Positions 1-12,442 of a stretch of 64,000 nucleotides of DNA are shown here, one piece after another. This stretch comes from Ridgeia piscesae (taxonomy: Eukaryota > Annelida > Polychaeta > Sabellida > Siboglinidae): the NCBI GenBank assembly GCA_025642075.2, contig JAODUO010001603.1, positions 1-64,000 of the forward strand. The letters run 5' to 3'. Both the position numbers and the translations under genes were made by a program. The notes below the pieces were generated by a model, which searched no databases, had not been told where the DNA came from, and saw only the letters and a program-made list of their open reading frames with translations. How positions within the stretch are numbered: position 1 is the stretch's first letter; each line of letters begins with the position of its first letter.

Positions 1-905
1 CAAAACAAACCACCTCTCGAGGTAATCAGTTGTCAGCTTCTGCCTGTCAATTTGGCGTACAAATCGTCTATGTTGGAAATCGGATGGGTTTTTTTTCTGC
101 CAACACGACTTTGTTCTATATTAACGTGTGACATTGTAGTATGTATGGTCTCATGCTGTAGGATTGTTTGACCACACAGAGCCTTTATTTTCATCATTGC
201 AGATAATTAATATATATCAGATAAACAAATATATGTGCTATATATTAATGTTGAAGTATAATAAGGCTATGTTACCTACCTTATTTAATGACATATTTGA
301 ATTCTCACCCATGACGCATAAATATAGCACAAGACAGAAAATAGCATATAAAATACCGTTCTGCAGAACAAAGTGCAGACAATTATCTTTGGCCTATGTC
401 AGACCAAAAATATGGAACCCTTATATTAGACATCTGTCTACAATATTCTGCCACTTTGCACATCTTCAAAAAAAGAGTCAAATATCTGCTTCTGCAAAAC
501 CAGTAATAATATGTTGTGTCTGCTTTGAATGAATTGTTAAGATATGTATATTTTGATATATGATATTGTATTATACTTTCATTTATAGTCAATTAATTGT
601 AATAGTTACACACATGCATCAATGTATTTAATTTTATGGTACACTTGTAATGCACTATTCTCATTAACTAGTTACACCATTATGATGTTGCTATATATTT
701 TTATTTCTTTACGAATTATTATGTTCTCGCTATTATCTGAATATATAGCACATGAATAAGGAAATAAGCACTGTTGCTTGATTCCATTTGTTACATCGTG
801 TAATGTACTTACATATGCAATTATTTATGTACTGTTGCTGAGCACTTATTATATGTACATGACATTATGTAACAATGAAATAAAGTTATTATTATTATTA
901 TATTT
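1..905 (+). mobile_element. 3' end of a CR1/L2-like LINE (degenerate)
   Basis: Frame 164-532 reads like the C-terminal tail of CR1/L2-type reverse transcriptase polyproteins. It has the motif HKYSTRQ, then IPFCRTKCRQLS, then VRPKIWN, in the order seen in that family. The catalytic RT core lies outside the window or is lost. An AT-rich 3' region follows and ends in a TTA-type microsatellite at about 884-900, a usual 3' terminus for these elements. The family is established knowledge; the exact clade is not resolved. Confidence 0.65.
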
Positions 906-1084
906 GAATACATAATATTGCTTAGTGGCCCATGAGAATGATCGAATTTGTAATAACTTTGGGACTACTGGCATTGGAGTTTTTTTATTAAGTTTGAAAA
1001 TTGTATTGTAAAAGATTTATACTATGTCACGTTCAGCACAAAGTTTGTTATGAATGTGATTGATCTAACTTCCACAATACAAAC

Positions 1085-1600
1085 ATTGTTATAGTGTTAG
1101 CATGTGATTAAATTGGAATTATGAAATATCTTGTCTTTTGACTTTTACCTTTCCTAAAATTCGGACATCCCCATCTCAAAAGTTGTATATGTTGCTAAGG
1201 TGTATGCGTGCAAAACATTTTTATTCAGAACCTTTGTTAAAAATGGCTCCGAAAAAGAATAACGGTATTTATATATTGTCCATTTGTGGGCCTTTTTTAA
1301 AGCAAATTGCATGTAGTACACAATATAAAATAGTTTCGCATCCATAGACATCTACTGTAACCTTCCGAAACACAAACATTATTATAGTGTTAGTAAATTA
1401 TTACATTGGAATTATGAAATATTTTGTTTTTGACCTTCCTCTGACCTTGACATTAACTTTTACACCAGGGCAACCCCCTCCCAAAAGATGTATGTGTCTC
1501 AAAGGTATCTGTGTGTAATATGTTTTATTTTGGACCTTTACGAAAACGGCTCTGATAAAGAATAACGATATTTATATATTTGTTAACTAGTCTGCCATTT
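1085..1600. repeat. Two diverged direct copies of a ~200-bp sequence
   Basis: The segments at about 1085-1290 and 1378-1590 share long stretches in the same order: a TATAGTGTTAG start, TTGGAATTATGAAATAT, a CATCCCC/CAACCCCC block, and AAGAATAACG followed by TTTATATATTG. A third partial copy is near 1730-1800. The rest of 905-3340 holds no convincing exon. It has a TA microsatellite at about 2090-2125 and a GC-richer patch at 2205-2290. Confidence 0.55.
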
Positions 1601-2085
1601 TGAAATTATACAAATTAGACAATCATCCCGTGAAAACATGTTTGTATGGAAATTAATGTGATTTTCAAAACGTTTAAAAATATTAAAATTTCCAGATATT
1701 AGACAATTATAGCATTATTGACACTTGACCTTGACCTGACTTTGACATTAGCCTTTAAAATCAGGCAGCCCCCTCTAAAAAGGTATTGTGCGGTACTAAG
1801 TTACAACTGTGCCAAATGTGGTGCTCTGCTCTAGTGTGACACGATCAACTGTACAGGTAGTGCGGTTGTTAGTGAAAAAACATGACCTGTACACCAACAT
1901 TATGTTTCTTATAAATACATAACATCAACAAAAACGCACCTAAATTTAAATAAAATAGTTGACTGAAATCGTATTGAACATATTTACGAATAGTTGACCG
2001 CGAAAAATGCTGTTATTGACATCAATACAAATGTACAGGTAACTCGGTATTACATGGCACTGTACAGGCAATGCTGCAGGTAGTG

Positions 2086-2129
<44 letters not shown>

Positions 2130-3340
2130 ATATTTAACGATGTACTTCAATTTTGATTAACCTGTTTAATAACACGCTAAGACTGCAAACACAAACAAGT
2201 ATACCCGACCACGCTCCCCGCGCTGCTTCTCGCCGCTCTCCAGTTCCGGAGTCGCGCGGTGTGTCACAGTCGCAGACAGGAGGTCACTATCACAGTATTG
2301 CTCTTATATCTTAAAGTTGCATTCTGACATAAATTCCCATTTTTTACGCATTTTTTAAAAGTCAAAGAATATCTATGCAACGGCCTAATGTTACTACATT
2401 ATTACGTTGTTGCAGGCGCTGATCCCAAAATCGATATTCGATATGAACCATTTCATTGTTTATTCTAAGGTTTCTTAATTGCACAATGTATTACTGTTGT
2501 GTACTCTCAACGAGCATTTATTTTCTATAACGTCTTCGTCTTCCAATATATCAGCCAACTTCAACACGTTGGAGACCGTTGTTGGCAGACATTGCGATGA
2601 ATGTGCAAACGAATTGATGTACATTCAAAATATAAGAGAGTTTGCAGCAAAGAAATCTATTTACTGGGGATGATATTGATGACGATCATGTTGGACAGAA
2701 AAAGGCGAAATTGAAAAATGAGGGATGTTTGGGGGAAGCGGAGGGGGAGTGCTGGTTAGGTTTACATTTAAGTGAAGTGGTCAGAAAAGCTTTCATTGAA
2801 GAAACCAAGGCTAGATGCTGACAGAACAGTTTCTGAAAGACTATTCCTTTTTTCTCTAGGGATCCAATACCTAACTTACAAATTCGAATGATGGTAAAGA
2901 ACGATTTACCAGTAGAATTGGTATTATGCAGGTTGTTTGCATATATTAGAGGACGTGGCTAATGTTAAGTGAGTAGAAATTACGTTTTTCCAGAACGCGG
3001 CAACTAACTTATTATAAATGTCAGTCGGTGATTTTCCTGTGACATCTTGATTTGCAGTGTTCTCGACAAATCACTGTCTACTGTGAAACGCGCGACCGGA
3101 AGAGAGCCTCTATTTGGTCGTGGCACACGGCATTATGGGCAAACTGGTTTGCTGTGTTATGGTTACGTCGACGTTTAAAAAATCGTCGCGTAAATAAATT
3201 TAAATATCGTAAATATGTGCCCGCTGAAGTAACGGAGAACTGACGTATTATTTCAATCACGGGCCCCGGCGCTTCGTAGTAACTTCGAACAATGTGACTC
3301 GTCATATTACAGCTAGTTCAATCGGGTCAAAACTAATTGC

Positions 3341-5518
3341 ATGGCCGCGCTGCTGGTCGTAATAACAATTCTTACGTCAATTTGCTGTTGCAAATCGATT
3401 AGATGCAGGCTTGGTGGAAGACCAGGTGGTGGTGGCAGTTTTTGTTATTGCCGACCAGGAGTTGAAGGAAAACATTGTGAGAAAAGAGTTACGAATTGGA
3501 CGAGAAACAAAAAGGCATCTCAATCGACAACATATGCACATTGGTCTATTGCTGCCAAAGCTCTTGACGGATTCTTTTTGCGTGTCTCCGTGACCAAAAT
3601 AGAGAGGTATCCTTGGTGGAGGGTTCACTTGGGAGTAATATTGAATGTACGCGACGTGCAAGTGTTCCCGCACAAACCTAGGTCCAAATATGGATATGAC
3701 AGATACACAATGTGGATGCGTGTTATGGTTGGTGTCACTAGCACTGGCAGATACACGTTATGTGAAGACGTTGTTGAAAGGCATGACTGCAAAGGTGCGG
3801 TGGGATTCCGTGTGGTGATCTCAAAACCATCGTCGACGTCGGAACTTACGTATCTTGCGTTAGCCGAAGTGATGGTCTATGGAAAGCGTAGTTCTGCTTC
3901 CCCGTGTTTGAGCAATCCCTGCGGTAATGGAGGAAGTTGCAAGCCGAAAGACATTAACTTCCATAGGTGTGTCTGCCCACCGGCCTGGCCCGGGCTAAAT
4001 TGCGAAGGTAAAAACTGGGCACGAGGACAGACTGCAACAATATCGGGACCAAACGGTACGGTGATTGCAGCTTCAAATACTGTCGATGGAAACAGAGACG
4101 ATGTGATGAGGCGTGGGAATAATAGTGACAACCTGTGTGTAACAACCACCCGCGATGTCACTTCTCCATGGTGGAAGGTTGAACTTCAAACCGCGATACA
4201 AGTTATACAGGTTTATATGGTGACTCGCGTGGAAAGTCGCACCACTGATCTGCTTCATTGTGATATATACGTTGGGCCACATAATGGCACGTACTCAAAA
4301 TATTACGATCATAGTCGCGACAACAATACGCCAAGCGGCGCCGAATCCTATGCATGGTTTTATGTCTGGTGCCTTCCTGTTTCCATAGGGAGCACTGTGA
4401 AGATTAAGTATACTTATAAACATACTTTATTTGAGTCATCATTTTATGGGATTTTATCGTTGTGCGAAGTAGAAGTCTACGGACGATTACCGTCATGTGC
4501 GAGCAATCCATGCAATAACGGAGGGTCATGTCGTCTGATTGAAAATACTGTGAATTTTTGGTCTTATGAATGTTCCTGTCCCGTTAATTGGATTGGTTCC
4601 AACTGTGAAGATATGGTCCCATGCACGAGCAATCCGTGCGACAATGGCAGCATTTGCAAGGGGAACGACACTTCGTACACGTGTATACAGCGGAAAGTCT
4701 CTGATCCATGTGCGAGCAATCCGTGCTACAACGGAGGTTCATGTCGTCTGATTGACCATAATGTGAGTTTTTTGTCTTATGAATGTTTCTGTCCCGTTAA
4801 TTGGATTGGTTCCAATTGTGAAGATATTGTCCCATGCACGAGCAATCCGTGCGACAATGACGGCATTTGCAAGGGGAACGGCACTTCGTACACGTGTATA
4901 CAGCGGAAAGTCTCTGATCCATGTGCGAGCAATCCGTGCAATAATGGAGGAACGTGTCAGCTGATTAATAATACCGGCAATATAACGTCTCATGAATGCT
5001 CCAGCCCAGCTAATTCTACTGGCTCACATCGTGAATCTACTGATTCATGCACGAACAAACCGTGCGACAACGGTGGCACTTGCAAGTTGAACGACACTTC
5101 GTACGCATGTTTCTGTCCGGCGGCGTGGACTGGAACAAACTGCGAACGAACGAAAGAAGAAAAGAAGTTGTCTTTTTTCACGAAGATGATTATCGGTGGA
5201 GGCGTTGTTGCCGTTGGCGCTGGCGCAGCTGTTTCTTGTGCAGCTTGCTTTTCATCGGTTGTTACGGCACATTGTGGTGACATAGTGGCAAGATGTTTAG
5301 CCATCGTAGCATTGAAGACAATACGAAAGAGACTGGCCGAAAAAGCCTCCGCGACGTTAGGCTACGACGAGGAAGAAGTAGATGAAGAGGAAGAAGAGGA
5401 GGATGAAGAGTATTCAATATGGGACGATGTATATCGGAGCCTTTCGTCATTGGTATATGGCGAAGAAGAAGTAGGCGATGCAGTGAAAGCTTCGGCATCT
5501 GACCGACAGTGTGCATAA
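3341..5518 (+). CDS. EGF and discoidin/fucolectin-like domain type I membrane protein, intronless
   Basis: A 725-residue uninterrupted frame. The start is the first ATG after an in-frame TAG at 3314-3316. Domains in order: hydrophobic signal peptide (about 1-18); partial EGF (22-46); discoidin/F5-8C or fucolectin-like domain (about 50-182, with QSTTY, ALDG and PWWRVHLG); EGF (189-221); second discoidin-like domain (about 225-381, with NTVDGN and PWWKVEL); EGF-like units from 386 to 601; transmembrane helix (about 612-641); and a very acidic cytoplasmic tail (676-690, almost all Glu/Asp). Residues 386-456 and 457-527 are a near-identical tandem pair. Half-EGFs at 428-448 and 499-519 lack the last Cys-x-Cys, and the EGF at 528-562 has lost its last two cysteines. 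Proteins of this make-up are usually cell-surface lectins or adhesion receptors in lophotrochozoans; ligand and role here are unknown. The single exon could mean a retrogene or an intron-poor family. Confidence 0.85.
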   Translation: MAALLVVITILTSICCCKSIRCRLGGRPGGGGSFCYCRPGVEGKHCEKRVTNWTRNKKASQSTTYAHWSIAAKALDGFFLRVSVTKIERYPWWRVHLGVILNVRDVQVFPHKPRSKYGYDRYTMWMRVMVGVTSTGRYTLCEDVVERHDCKGAVGFRVVISKPSSTSELTYLALAEVMVYGKRSSASPCLSNPCGNGGSCKPKDINFHRCVCPPAWPGLNCEGKNWARGQTATISGPNGTVIAASNTVDGNRDDVMRRGNNSDNLCVTTTRDVTSPWWKVELQTAIQVIQVYMVTRVESRTTDLLHCDIYVGPHNGTYSKYYDHSRDNNTPSGAESYAWFYVWCLPVSIGSTVKIKYTYKHTLFESSFYGILSLCEVEVYGRLPSCASNPCNNGGSCRLIENTVNFWSYECSCPVNWIGSNCEDMVPCTSNPCDNGSICKGNDTSYTCIQRKVSDPCASNPCYNGGSCRLIDHNVSFLSYECFCPVNWIGSNCEDIVPCTSNPCDNDGICKGNGTSYTCIQRKVSDPCASNPCNNGGTCQLINNTGNITSHECSSPANSTGSHRESTDSCTNKPCDNGGTCKLNDTSYACFCPAAWTGTNCERTKEEKKLSFFTKMIIGGGVVAVGAGAAVSCAACFSSVVTAHCGDIVARCLAIVALKTIRKRLAEKASATLGYDEEEVDEEEEEEDEEYSIWDDVYRSLSSLVYGEEEVGDAVKASASDRQCA
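4496..4921 (+). repeat. 213-bp intragenic tandem duplication (71 codons)
   Basis: Units 4496-4708 and 4709-4921 encode an EGF plus a half-EGF and are almost identical at the DNA level. A third, diverged partial unit starts at 4922. The period of exactly 71 codons keeps the frame. The high DNA identity suggests recent unequal exchange within the gene. Confidence 0.85.
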
Positions 5519-5777
5519 TGTATTATAAAACCTTCAGTTCGTACTTGCAGCTCATGGAATGACACATGTTCCCCGTATATTTGGAATGGGAACATAGTTT
5601 ACTACCAGCGGTCGCTAAGGGATGAGGATACTCCGGTGTCTGCCAACTACCAATTCATCTCACAGTTGAAATTGGTACTCTAAACGGTTACCTTTTTAAC
5701 GCATTATTTTACCAGTTGACAGAGAACGGTGAATGGAACTGGCCGAGAATTGGATGATTTTGATGCCAAATAATTTG

Positions 5778-5783
5778 AATAAA
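5778..5783 (+). promoter_or_regulatory. Polyadenylation signal AATAAA for the EGF/discoidin gene
   Basis: AATAAA lies about 260 bp downstream of the stop codon at 5516-5518 and is the first such hexamer I see there. Confidence 0.5.
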
Positions 5784-5865
5784 AATAATACTGATATTAC
5801 TACCCAGTTATTTATATTGTTATGGTATACAATGCACTCTTCATAAAATACGCTATCATGTATAA

Positions 5866-5866
<1 letters not shown>

Positions 5867-5939
<73 letters not shown>

Positions 5940-5957
5940 GGTGTATATATATATATG
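5867..5957. repeat. Compound TA/TG microsatellite
   Basis: A TA run is followed by a TG run and then a short second TA run. Short ORFs across it are artefacts. Confidence 0.9.
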
Positions 5958-5959
5958 CA

Positions 5960-7150
5960 TGTTTGAACATTTAAATAGCATGAAGGCTGGCCCAGATAAC
6001 TTGTCTCCTTATTTACGTAAACAGTGTGCCGGCCGGCTCTCAGGTGTCTTCGCAGACAAATTCAGTGCGTCTCTTTCCCAAAGTAAAATCCCCTATTTCT
6101 TCAAATAGTCAACTACCATCCCTGTTCCCAAGACATCTACAGTCTCTTTTTTAAACGATTATAGGACTCTTGCCTTGACCTCTGTAGTTCAAACTACACT
6201 CGAGCGCTTGGTCCTCCAATTCTCGAAAATAATTATCGATCCATTGCTTGACCGATTTCAGTTTGCATATCGTGGAAAGAGATAAGAGATCTGTTAACGA
6301 CGCTGTCCATCCAGGATTGTTCTATGTTCTCCAACATCTACACAATCCAGATACTTACCTTAGGTTCCTTTTTGTTGATTACATAGCTCTGCTTTTAATA
6401 CAATTATCCTATTTTTTGTTGAGCAGACTGCAGGTTGGGAAAATAGGTGACCACTTATCGTCAACATTTACTTTGTCTACAGGTACGCCTCAGGGTTATG
6501 TTCTATCCACAGTGCTATACTATCATTTTACATATTATTGATTGTGTATCTTGTCATGAAGGTACACATATTGAAATATGCTGATGATACTACAGTGCTA
6601 GGGTTTATTACCAACTGTGATGAATCTGAGTATCGTGACTAGGTGAACGAACTATTCAGTTGAAGTAGCGAATATAATCTGGATCTCAATATAAACAAAA
6701 CAAAACAAAAGATTGTGGATTTTAGGAGAAATAAATCTTCTCTCTCTCTCTCTCTCCTCTTCTATTAATTTTAAATGCCAGGTAAATATTGATATTATCG
6801 TCAAAAAGACCCATCGACGGCTGCACTTTCCAATACCTTTTACAGAGCTGCAATCGAGAGCGTTTTTCAATCACAGTATGGCTTGGGTCTTTCACAGTGA
6901 AGGAAAAGCTCAGATTGAACAGAGTTGTTAAAACTGCTTCCATAATAATCGGCAAAGACCTCCCCAGTCTTGAATGATTCCATTAGCAGCACCTGTTAGG
7001 AAGAGCCATTCTCATCTGTCATGTTTCATCCAATCCTGCCCATGAGCTACCGATATGATCTCATTCCATCTAGTCGCCGGTTCAGATCCATCTTAACCAG
7101 GACCAACATGTTCAGTTGCACCTCCCCCTAGTACGAGCTCTGTCAAAACT
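5960..7150 (+). mobile_element. Degenerate CR1/L2-like LINE reverse transcriptase
   Basis: Frames joined across several stops and frameshifts follow the order of a non-LTR RT: MKAGPDNLSPY near 5980, a VPK...LNDYR-like segment near 6125-6170, FQFAYR near 6255, a YLRFLFVDY motif near 6355, LSTGTPQGYVLS near 6475 (family consensus GxPQGxVLSP), a degraded YADD region near 6580, VVKTASIIIG near 6925, and a PAHEL segment near 7035. Many stops show it is dead. Confidence 0.8.
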
Positions 7151-8626
7151 GAACAGATTTGAGAAATGTGTTCTCTAAAACTGAACTTGGCATAAAATAT
7201 CATTCCTAAATTCCGAAATAAAACTGCAAGCATGACATGCTGATTTAGTAGGAATATAAGGTAAACGTTATTGATGTTTTATCTGCCTCGGTGTACAAAT
7301 AAAAAGAAACTATGTTTTACTAGCATTCAAATGTAATATACAGTCTTGCATCCAGTAAAATTGTAACCAAGACAATTTCTAAGTTATGGAACAACTAGCA
7401 TCTACATTACAAAAGGATACATAAATTTAAGTATCATCCGCATAAATATGATGATGCATATGATGACTATTGATAACTGAACTCAGTGGAACGCAACTGA
7501 ATCTTGAGGAACACAACATGAAATATTAAGTGGTGATGACAAACAATTTAATAATAAAGCATGCATCCCCACTCACGCGTCAGCAGGCAGCATCTTTTCC
7601 CAGTCGGAAACACCCTTAGTTTTAAGCAACCAATAACTGTAGGCTATCAGTGTAGGCTGAATTATGTTTGTTTAATTTAGCCACCAACATGTCCATAAAG
7701 AACCAATTAGCAGCTAACCCACCAGTTAGGCAGGACATGTTCTTGGTGAAGCCTGTAGGCTACTGGACACTGCAGTGTTAAGAAGAAGAACTGCCCATTT
7801 CCATATGTACTGGTCGTATAGTATTATGTAGTGGCTGTCGCCTGGCTATGTTACATGTGGACATGTGCCAACCCTCTCAACAACACATATTCTTTGATTA
7901 TAAATTGTGAATTTCATTGTTGATGAAATATATATGTTTTTGTACAGGTTTCCTGATATAAATTATCGAGAGCCATTGCCTAATATCCTGTGCTCAGTTG
8001 TATATATTTAATTAATTAGTAACTGAAAAAGGTCAAATATTACTTAATATTTATATTAAAAATATTAATAATGTACGCATGATAATGTATTTATACTTGT
8101 ATCTAGCCTTTAGCATACTCATGAAAATGTACTCAGCCCCAGGTCTGAATTGTATTAATAAATGGTGCAGAAACATATTAAAATGTGACACTACATGTAT
8201 TCTCATTCTTCTCAAATCATCATTCTATGTCACAGTATCTACTCTATAATATGGCGCTGTAGAATTATTAATTTGTGCTCTGCATTCTGTGCATATTTGC
8301 ACATACCCAAAATATTGTTTTGTAGCGGGAATTGGAATTGAAAAAAATTGAATTGAAAACAATTGAATTATAATTGAATAAAAGCAATTGCAATGAATTG
8401 AAATTGAAAGATTGGAATTGACGCCAGCCGTGCGCACAAGCGAGATTACATGAAACCTACTTTCTTCTTCCAGATACTGGACTGAGCCCTTGCAAGGCTT
8501 CACAAGTCCACTGAAGCTTGTGCGCTTTGGGGCGGGGTGGGTCGATGTTTACTCTCTTAAAAGAAACAGCTAATATGTTTAAAAGTATGTTAAAACGTTA
8601 ATATGTGGACCACTGGTGAGTACCAA

Positions 8627-8683
<57 letters not shown>

Positions 8684-8691
8684 GTAATACA

Positions 8692-8769
<78 letters not shown>

Positions 8770-9430
8770 TATACATAGAAGTCTCATGAAGAAATCATCT
8801 GCTGGCAGATGTTGAGGCAAGAAGGCCAGCCCTGAAAGCTTCTGGGTATGAGGTGGCCGATAGGCTTATGGGGAGCCTATTCCACGGTCTGAGTATCAAA
8901 GAGAAAAAGAATCGTAAAGGGCTGGGTGGTCTCTGCCGTTCATACAGCAACTTTCATTTGCAAGTAAGGCTCAAGTACTCTTTAAAAAGGATACATCCCG
9001 TTGAAAACAGGTCTATCTAACACAATTCAACCTTTGAAATAAAACACTTTAATTTTATCTAAAACCTAATAAACGTTCGTTCAAAAATTCCATTAAAATG
9101 TGTTGTATTACTAGTGCAAGAAACAGACGTAACAACATCGATGTATATACGAAATGAAATCATGCACTGTTAACCACAAATAGTGTAATTCTTTTCTAAA
9201 CAAACGTGTCTAACCCCATTTTGAACAATGCCCCGCTGAAAAAATACGCTCCATATGAACAAGTGCATCTTCCGTCATATCGCCCCAGAAATTAAAAAAA
9301 ATCCGTAAGTATCAAATTACCACTTCTCTTACTGGGTAATTCATAAATTATGATTCATAAATCACAACCGGGAAGTGCCGCATACCGCCTAATTACGTAA
9401 GATTGCCAGACAACGATATTTGTATCGACA
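7151..9430. other. AT-rich intergenic DNA, no supported gene
   Basis: No exon-like frame with splice sites is evident. The stretch holds a GAATT-rich simple repeat at about 8325-8420 and two long TA runs at about 8627-8680 and 8695-8767. I see nothing else I can name. Confidence 0.5.
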
Positions 9431-9439
9431 GAATCTGTG

Positions 9440-9615
9440 AGTGACACTTTGCCTCGGTTAAATAAGAGCTGTTCGACGTTAACGATGAACTGCCGGAGCA
9501 GTATGTGATAAGCGTATGTACTACTTTTAAAGCTTTGGAGAGTGTTAAAGCCAACAAGGCTACTGGGCATGACAACATTCCTGCATGGGTGTTAAGAAAT
9601 TATGAAACGACAATT
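9440..9615 (+). mobile_element. Short LINE reverse transcriptase fragment
   Basis: The + frame near 9510-9600 reads like the CR1-type RT motif ending in DNIPAWVLRNY (family form PGPDNIPxWxLRD), preceded by ALESVKANKATGH. Only this fragment is recognisable. Confidence 0.6.
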
Positions 9616-9740
9616 GTATCGACAGAACATGTTCAACATTACGCAATGATTGAACATGTATAATCGCCACGATTGTCTCCAACTCGACTAAAATTGAGAA
9701 ATCGTTATCGTAACCACATGCACACCGTCACGTTACGCAC

Positions 9741-10017
9741 GATTGTGTTTGCTGCGACGGTTACGATGCGTCGGAGTAGACGAACAAGCAGTGTGGGGCG
9801 GGCCTCAACCGTCACACTTTTGTTGTAAGCTAAGATGCTGTGAACAATTGATTGGCCCTTTAGGACTGCTGATGCAATGTATATATGCTTGTATCTGTGC
9901 ATGACTTAGACATATCCGACGATAGCTGTCTGTTGTGGCCGAGCCACTGTGTGCGCCGAAGGATGATTGACATGCGCATGTCGTTGCTTGCCAATTAAGA
10001 GGATCGGAAAATAATGT
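9741..10017. repeat. 277-bp direct repeat, copy 1
   Basis: It begins GATTGTGTTTGCTGCGACGG and ends GGATCGGAAAATAATGT. By eye it is identical to 10775-11051. Together with copy 2 it brackets the + strand part of a Mutator-like transposase. Confidence 0.9.
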
Positions 10018-10172
10018 CTCAGAATTAGGCAGGATTGTGACTTTTAGGGCCTGTAAGTGTGTCACGATACATGGCGAGACTCTGGGCGACTGTAGCTAAT
10101 TGGGAACAAGATGCAGTAATGATAATCTAACGGCGGACGACAGTTGAAGTTTCTGACTGATGACTACTAGGA

Positions 10173-10770
10173 AAACCATGCTTTGGCTCTTCTTGAGGCA
10201 GATGCAACAAAAGACCCAAAGACATGTGCAGAGATCATGGTACAGCTCGGCCCACATCACTGCAGAGACACACACAGCTGGGAAGGCGGCCAGTGCAGTT
10301 CCCATGCAACAAAGCCATGTACATGTGGGAAATGTGATCCAGATAGTCCCACATATTCAGGCAAGCCTTACACATCAAAGTGTGTGCTTTCCTGCCCAAT
10401 ACACCAGCTGCTGTACCAAGTTGAAACAGCAAAACGTGCAAAGAATGCATCAAACGTGACACATCCAGATTTTGGGAGAGGCCATTCAAACCTTCCGGAA
10501 TCAGACCATTCTGTGTGTGTTCGATTTAGAGCAAAGGACCTCAACATTGAGCGACTACACTATGTTGTGAGCACCAACTTGGCTCTGATTCAGTCGAACA
10601 TGGCGTGGCTGTCTGAAGTGCATGGACCATCCTACCACTGGATCCCAGATCTGTACACTCGAGTGGGACTTCCAGTGGTGATGACATTGTTGACACATGC
10701 AAAAGAGCTGTGAGTGATGCAGGCAAAAACCGTCTATACAAGACCAGATGAAACACAGCAACTTCGCATT
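10173..10770 (+). pseudogene. Mutator-like transposase, C-terminal fragment
   Basis: The + frame (open 10183-10713) matches the C-terminal half of the Mutator-like transposase-domain family of invertebrates. It has a Cys/His-rich segment (CTCGKC near residue 50 and VLSCPIHQLLYQ), then DFGRGHSN, VCVRFRAKD, RLHYVVSTNL and SYHWIPDLYTR. Homology continues in another frame to about 10770, so the gene is frameshifted. The N-terminal half is on the opposite strand at 11931-11052, so no functional enzyme can be made from this arrangement. Both inner ends abut the 277-bp repeat. Confidence 0.75.
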
Positions 10771-10774
10771 CGTC

Positions 10775-11051
10775 GATTGTGTTTGCTGCGACGGTTACGA
10801 TGCGTCGGAGTAGACGAACAAGCAGTGTGGGGCGGGCCTCAACCGTCACACTTTTGTTGTAAGCTAAGATGCTGTGAACAATTGATTGGCCCTTTAGGAC
10901 TGCTGATGCAATGTATATATGCTTGTATCTGTGCATGACTTAGACATATCCGACGATAGCTGTCTGTTGTGGCCGAGCCACTGTGTGCGCCGAAGGATGA
11001 TTGACATGCGCATGTCGTTGCTTGCCAATTAAGAGGATCGGAAAATAATGT
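10775..11051. repeat. 277-bp direct repeat, copy 2
   Basis: Same sequence and orientation as 9741-10017. Its right edge interrupts the minus-strand transposase fragment exactly after a zinc-knuckle-like Cys segment. Confidence 0.9.
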
Positions 11052-11931
11052 TTTTCGCTCATGCATCCACATCCTTTATAATGCTTCTTTCCTACACAAC
11101 AGCACTTCACTGTTGTCAGTGTGGGAAATTCATTTTATGTTTGGTGACATATCCTTGGGCAACCTGCTTCATGGCAGCCAGTTTCTCAAGTTGTTTGCCA
11201 TGTGCCCTTGTCACATGTCCCCCACAAAGCATCACTTTGCACTTTTCTTTATCGCGAAATGCTGCACAAAAGCCAGCCTCGCTTGATGAATCACCATCCT
11301 GCCAATTTACCTCGATGTTCATCCCTTCATTGGCTGCCTGCTGGAAGATGCGTGATGCAGCATACCCCTCGCAGCTCTTCGATGTCCCAGGGTAAAGTTC
11401 ATCTTCGCAGATGTCATCACGACCTCTCCGACACAGATGGACGTAGTAGAGCAAGGCCTGCGTCAGGATGTCCTTCACATGTAATGTGAAGTTCTTACTA
11501 AAATGCCCTCTGGTCAGCCAGCACCCATCTGCAGTGGTGATGGCTCTTTGGAAGCTGCCCTGTTCGTTGTCTGGCTTACGCCGCATTGTGCCCTTTGCTT
11601 GGTTGCACATTTCCTCCAGCATTACCTTTGTGACAGGGTAGAGCAACTTGATAATACTGAAGAAGTTTTTTCTGCTCAGGACGTGTAGACCAAGGCCTTG
11701 CCCAAATGTGCGCACAATCTGGGAATGGTGAACACCACCAACAAACATCGCAACATGCAATGCCAAGCTAACAACACTTCGACGACTGCTCTCAACATAA
11801 GTGGTGCTGTCAAAACTGACTTGTCGTAGCTGACATCCACTGCATGCAAATGCAATTGACAAAGCACCACCTAGTCCAGTAGTCTTTACCCTGACAGCTA
11901 CAAAGATTCCTGTAAAAAACATTAATAACAC
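11052..11931 (-). pseudogene. Mutator-like transposase, N-terminal/core fragment
   Basis: The minus frame 11931-11116 (271 residues) matches the core of the Mutator-like transposase-domain family. Features are ADGCWLTRGH (first catalytic-type Asp region), YPGTSKSCEGYAA, then NWQDGDSSSEAGF (second Asp region) and CGGHVTRAHGKQLEKL. After a one-base frameshift near 11116 the minus strand continues with KCCCVGKKHYKGCGC up to 11052, where the 277-bp repeat starts. The remainder of the protein lies inverted at 10173-10770. Family assignment is from recalled motif order. Confidence 0.75.
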
Positions 11932-12272
11932 ATTATTTTCACTTTTTAAATGGTGGGTTCACGGTACATTTAGTTACACAACGAATAGGTGTGATTTTTT
12001 AATGACACTTAATTAGGTTTTGAAACAAAAGTAGTCGCTATATCTTTTACTTTGACGCAAAATTTGGCATCTATCTGTTCCCACTATTGTAGTATTTAGG
12101 AAAGTTGGCAGTGGTTGCAGAAAATTGGTGAGCTGCAATCATGCATGTAGCACAGTTAAAGGCTGAAAGTACATGCACATTTTCTGTTCTAACCCCCCCC
12201 CCCCCTATCACCCTCCCTAGAATGGAAGAAGACATGAATTATGATAACATTGTTCACAAGGTATACGTGTCT

Positions 12273-12442
<170 letters not shown>

